Shown piece by piece: positions 13,098 through 15,279 of a stretch of DNA of 15,279 bases. Positions within the stretch are counted from its first letter, which is position 1, and each line of letters opens with the position of its first letter. Source of the DNA: Bacillota bacterium (GTDB taxonomy: Bacteria > Bacillota > Clostridia > Acetivibrionales > DTU013); the NCBI GenBank assembly GCA_023435925.1, contig JAEZLF010000164.1, positions 1 to 15,279 on the forward strand, read 5' to 3'. Below the pieces are notes generated by a model that saw only the letters and a list, made by a program, of their open reading frames with translations, had not been told where the DNA came from and did no database searches. Position numbers and translations under genes: made by a program.

Positions 13098-14096
13098 CTA
13101 CTTCATTGCCTCTTCAATTGCAACTGCCACTGCAACGGTTGCCCCAACCATTGGGTTATTACCGATGCCCAGGAAGCCCATCATTTCAACGTGAGCGGGT
13201 ACGGAGGACGATCCTGCAAACTGTGCATCAGAATGCATTCTGCCCATGGTGTCGGTCATTCCGTAAGAAGCCGGACCTGCTGCCATATTATCGGGATGAA
13301 GTGTCCTTCCGGTGCCTCCGCCTGAAGCTACAGAGAAATACTTCCTGCCCAGCTCAGTGCACTCCTTTTTGTAAGTGCCTGCTACAGGATGCTGGAACCT
13401 GGTGGGATTCGTGGAGTTTCCTGTTATGGAAACATCAACACCCTCAAGATGCATGACGGCAACGCCTTCTCTGACGTCATCAGAGCCGTAGCACCTGACT
13501 TTTGCTCTTTCACCGTTGGAATACTTAATTTCTTTAACAACCTCAAGCTTTCCGGTGTAGTAGTCAAATTTGGTCTGGACATATGTAAAACCGTTGATTC
13601 TGGAAATAATCTGCGCAGCGTCTTTTCCGAGACCGTTGAGTATAACCTTCAGAGGCTCCGTTCTAACCTTGTTTGCAGACTTTGCTATACCAATGGCACC
13701 TTCTGCTGCAGCAAAGGATTCATGTCCGGCCAGAAACGCAAAACATTTGGTTTCATTGCGAAGCAGCATGGCACCCAGATTGCCGTGACCTAAGCCGACT
13801 TTTCTGTCATCCGCGACAGAACCCGGAATACAGAATGCCTGTAAACCTTCGCCAATCACCTCGGCAGCTTCCGCAGCCTTTTTGCAGCCTCTCTTTATTG
13901 CAAGAGCCGCACCGACTACATATGCCCAGCAAGCATTCTCAAAGCAAATGGGCTGAATTTGTTTTGTAATCGTATAGTGATCGATTCCCTTTTCTTCGCA
14001 TATCTTTTTTGCTTCTTCTATTGATGCAATACCGTTTTTATTCAATACGGCATTGATTTGATTGATCCTTCTTTCATAGCTTTCAAACAATGGCAT
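13098..14096 (-). CDS. GGGtGRT protein (Gly-rich, function unknown)
   Basis: This 332-residue soluble protein belongs to the clostridial family named after its motif Gly-Gly-Gly-Thr-Gly-Arg-Thr, here at residues 259-265. Other blocks seen are Gly-Leu-Gly-His-Gly-Asn-Leu-Gly-Ala-Met (about 99-108), Ala-Gly-His-Glu-Ser-Phe-Ala-Ala-Ala-Glu-Gly (about 121-131) and a Gly/Ala-rich C-terminus. Several Cys are present (such as in Pro-Ile-Cys-Phe-Glu-Asn-Ala-Cys). The start is ATG 14094-14096, with GGGGGAGGG about 8 bases before it; an upstream in-frame start at 14153 would overlap the previous gene and has no ribosome binding site. It follows a NifU-like scaffold gene by 19 bases, the usual arrangement for this family, so a role in Fe-S cluster handling or as an Fe-S client is plausible. 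The biochemical activity is unknown. Confidence 0.88.
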   Translation of the reverse strand: MPLFESYERRINQINAVLNKNGIASIEEAKKICEEKGIDHYTITKQIQPICFENACWAYVVGAALAIKRGCKKAAEAAEVIGEGLQAFCIPGSVADDRKVGLGHGNLGAMLLRNETKCFAFLAGHESFAAAEGAIGIAKSANKVRTEPLKVILNGLGKDAAQIISRINGFTYVQTKFDYYTGKLEVVKEIKYSNGERAKVRCYGSDDVREGVAVMHLEGVDVSITGNSTNPTRFQHPVAGTYKKECTELGRKYFSVASGGGTGRTLHPDNMAAGPASYGMTDTMGRMHSDAQFAGSSSVPAHVEMMGFLGIGNNPMVGATVAVAVAIEEAMK

Positions 14097-14115
14097 GTCT
14101 TGACCCTCCCCCTCA

Positions 14116-14808
14116 TTATTCTTCTCTCGGATCGATGTATTTAACAGCCTCATCGAACCGACCGTATTTGCTGGTTGCCTTCTTTACGGCCTCATTTGCA
14201 TCTGTGCCCTTCTTAATCATTTCCATCATTTTGCCCATATGTACAAATTCATAGCCGATGATTTCGTTGTTTTCGTCAAGAGCAGTGCGAGTAATATAAC
14301 CCTCTGCCATTTCCAAGTATCTCGGCCCTTTGGCAAGAGTTCCGTACATGGTTCCGATCTGACTTCTCAAGCCTTTACCAAGATCCTCAAGGCCTGCTCC
14401 GATGGGTAGTCCGCCTTCCGAAAAAGCTGTCTGAGTTCTTCCATAAGCGATCTGGAGGAATAATTCTCTCATTGCAGTATTAATGGCATCACATACCAGG
14501 TCAGTATTCAATGCTTCAAGAATTGTCTTGCCGGGCAGTATTTCTGCCGACATTGCTGCAGAGTGTGTCATACCTGAACAGCCTATTGTTTCAACCAATG
14601 CTTCCTGAATCAGTCCGTCTTTAACATTAAGAGTGAGCTTGCAGGCTCCCTGCTGAGGCGCACACCAGCCGATACCATGTGTAAGGCCGGAAATGTCCTT
14701 AATCTCTTTTGACTGTACCCATTTTCCCTCTTCAGGGATTGGCGCCGGCCCATGATTAGGACCTTTTGCCACACACGTCATTCTTTCAACTTCATGTGAA
14801 TAAATCAT
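14116..14808 (-). CDS. NifU-like iron-sulfur cluster assembly scaffold protein
   Basis: This protein of about 230 residues is related to the NifU/IscU scaffold that holds nascent Fe-S clusters. The IscU-like cysteines are recognisable: Gly-Trp-Cys-Ala-Pro-Gln-Gln-Gly-Ala-Cys (Cys49, Cys56), Ile-Gly-Cys-Ser-Gly-Met (Cys77) and Leu-Val-Cys-Asp-Ala-Ile (Cys106). Gly-Lys-Thr-Ile-Leu-Glu-Ala after Cys77 mirrors the conserved Gly-Lys-Ser of IscU. It is longer than IscU (about 130 residues), with an added C-terminal region (about 120-230) shared by the version paired with GGGtGRT proteins. ATG 14806-14808 or 14809-14811 both fit AAAGGGG upstream; the earlier frame to 14832 lacks a ribosome binding site. 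No cysteine desulfurase is nearby, so sulfur must come from elsewhere. Confidence 0.88.
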   Translation of the reverse strand: MIYSHEVERMTCVAKGPNHGPAPIPEEGKWVQSKEIKDISGLTHGIGWCAPQQGACKLTLNVKDGLIQEALVETIGCSGMTHSAAMSAEILPGKTILEALNTDLVCDAINTAMRELFLQIAYGRTQTAFSEGGLPIGAGLEDLGKGLRSQIGTMYGTLAKGPRYLEMAEGYITRTALDENNEIIGYEFVHMGKMMEMIKKGTDANEAVKKATSKYGRFDEAVKYIDPREE

Positions 14809-15124
14809 CATTTGACCCCTTTCCATATACATGCTTCATTTTATCTGTAAACTGCTTTGTGAACAACAAACATCGTTGGTGCAGTAAGCCACACCAAATA
14901 GTATTCTACCATAATATTCATCAAAAGTATATGTGAATTTTTTATCATGCTGCTTGATTTGCAGTCATATTTACGAACATATTAGCCGCTGTTTTGCCCC
15001 GTAGGCAAAAGTTTCCAAAGTCGTGGTGTCTATTCTGGAAATGATAGAGAAATCGTGGTAAAATAGGGCTTGAGTAAAAAGGAAATACCAGTAGTGAAAT
15101 GGATTCCTTCGGAGGTACTACCAG
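14809..15124. other. Divergent intergenic region between the NifU-like gene and glgB
   Basis: No convincing gene was found in these 316 bases. On the minus strand side TTGGTG and CACCAA (about 14875-14897) form a 6-bp inverted repeat in the scaffold gene's leader. On the glgB side TTTTGCC (14992-14998) and GGCAAAA (15004-15010) form a perfect 7-bp hairpin around CCGTA. TAAAAT near 15059 could be a -10 box for glgB, with a poor -35. No riboswitch class was recognised. Confidence 0.4.
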
Positions 15125-15279
15125 ATGAATCATAATATAATCGACCCCTTCCCCCGAATACTAACCGACTTTGATCTCCATCTGTTTAATGAGGGTAATC
15201 ACCATAAAATATATGAAAAGCTTGGTGCACATCTGATGACTCTGAACGGACAAAGCGGAACCCATTTTGCTGTCTGGGC
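15125..15279 (+). CDS. glgB: 1,4-alpha-glucan branching enzyme, N-terminal part only
   Basis: The frame starts with ATG at 15125, has GGAGG about 9 bases upstream, and runs off the right edge after 51 codons. The visible part contains Asp-Leu-His-Leu-Phe-Asn-Glu-Gly-Asn-His-His-Lys-Ile-Tyr-Glu-Lys-Leu-Gly-Ala-His and then Gly-Thr-His-Phe-Ala-Val-Trp, the conserved opening of the N-terminal CBM48 module of bacterial glycogen branching enzymes. GlgB makes alpha-1,6 branches in glycogen. The catalytic GH13 domain lies outside the window, so activity cannot be judged. In Clostridia glgB often opens a glycogen operon; that cannot be seen here. Confidence 0.85.
   Translation, partial: MNHNIIDPFPRILTDFDLHLFNEGNHHKIYEKLGAHLMTLNGQSGTHFAVW

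Overview
The window looks like a chromosome segment of a spore-forming or spore-related Clostridia-type Firmicute. The evidence is strong GGAGG-type ribosome binding sites, frequent TTG/GTG starts, a YlbF-family protein, the lipid II flippase Amj, a GGGtGRT protein paired with a NifU-like scaffold, and a clostridial-style branching enzyme. No phage, transposase, CRISPR or defence genes are visible. The species cannot be fixed from the sequence.

Layout. Positions 1-540 hold the start of a lipoprotein gene (cut by the left edge), a 25-codon small ORF just ahead of it, and a tRNA-Arg(CCG) with its own promoter and terminator, all on the minus strand. Positions 618-2406 are a redox cassette on the minus strand: a TetR-type regulator, a membrane-anchored FMN-binding protein and a flavodoxin. 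A perfect consensus promoter with a 12-bp palindrome at its -10 box precedes the regulator. A second, slightly degenerate copy of the same 8-10-8 palindrome precedes the FMN-binding gene, which suggests one autoregulated regulon. Positions 2457-3014 carry a plus-strand gene for a Phe/Gly/Pro-rich pentapeptide-repeat protein, with a sigma-K-like promoter match and a clean terminator. Positions 3018-3350 encode a YlbF-family protein.

Positions 3428-9612 form a minus-strand gene run. In transcription order it encodes a 96-residue double-membrane-span protein with the GGADGPT motif of Na+-pumping decarboxylase beta subunits, an ABC ATPase, a 594-residue anchored extracytoplasmic protein of unknown function, two ABC-2 permeases and a polytopic Yip1-like membrane protein. 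The last four genes are tightly spaced. This is the best candidate in the window for an undescribed system.

Positions 9690-9830 are a structured, hairpin-rich non-coding element. It is followed by amj (minus strand, near-consensus promoter), then plus-strand manA (mannose-6-phosphate isomerase) and a membrane diguanylate cyclase. A strong hairpin near 13008-13055 separates these from the convergent NifU-like / GGGtGRT pair. The right edge cuts a plus-strand gene whose N-terminus matches glycogen branching enzyme.

All calls come from reading the sequence and from family knowledge; no database search was run.
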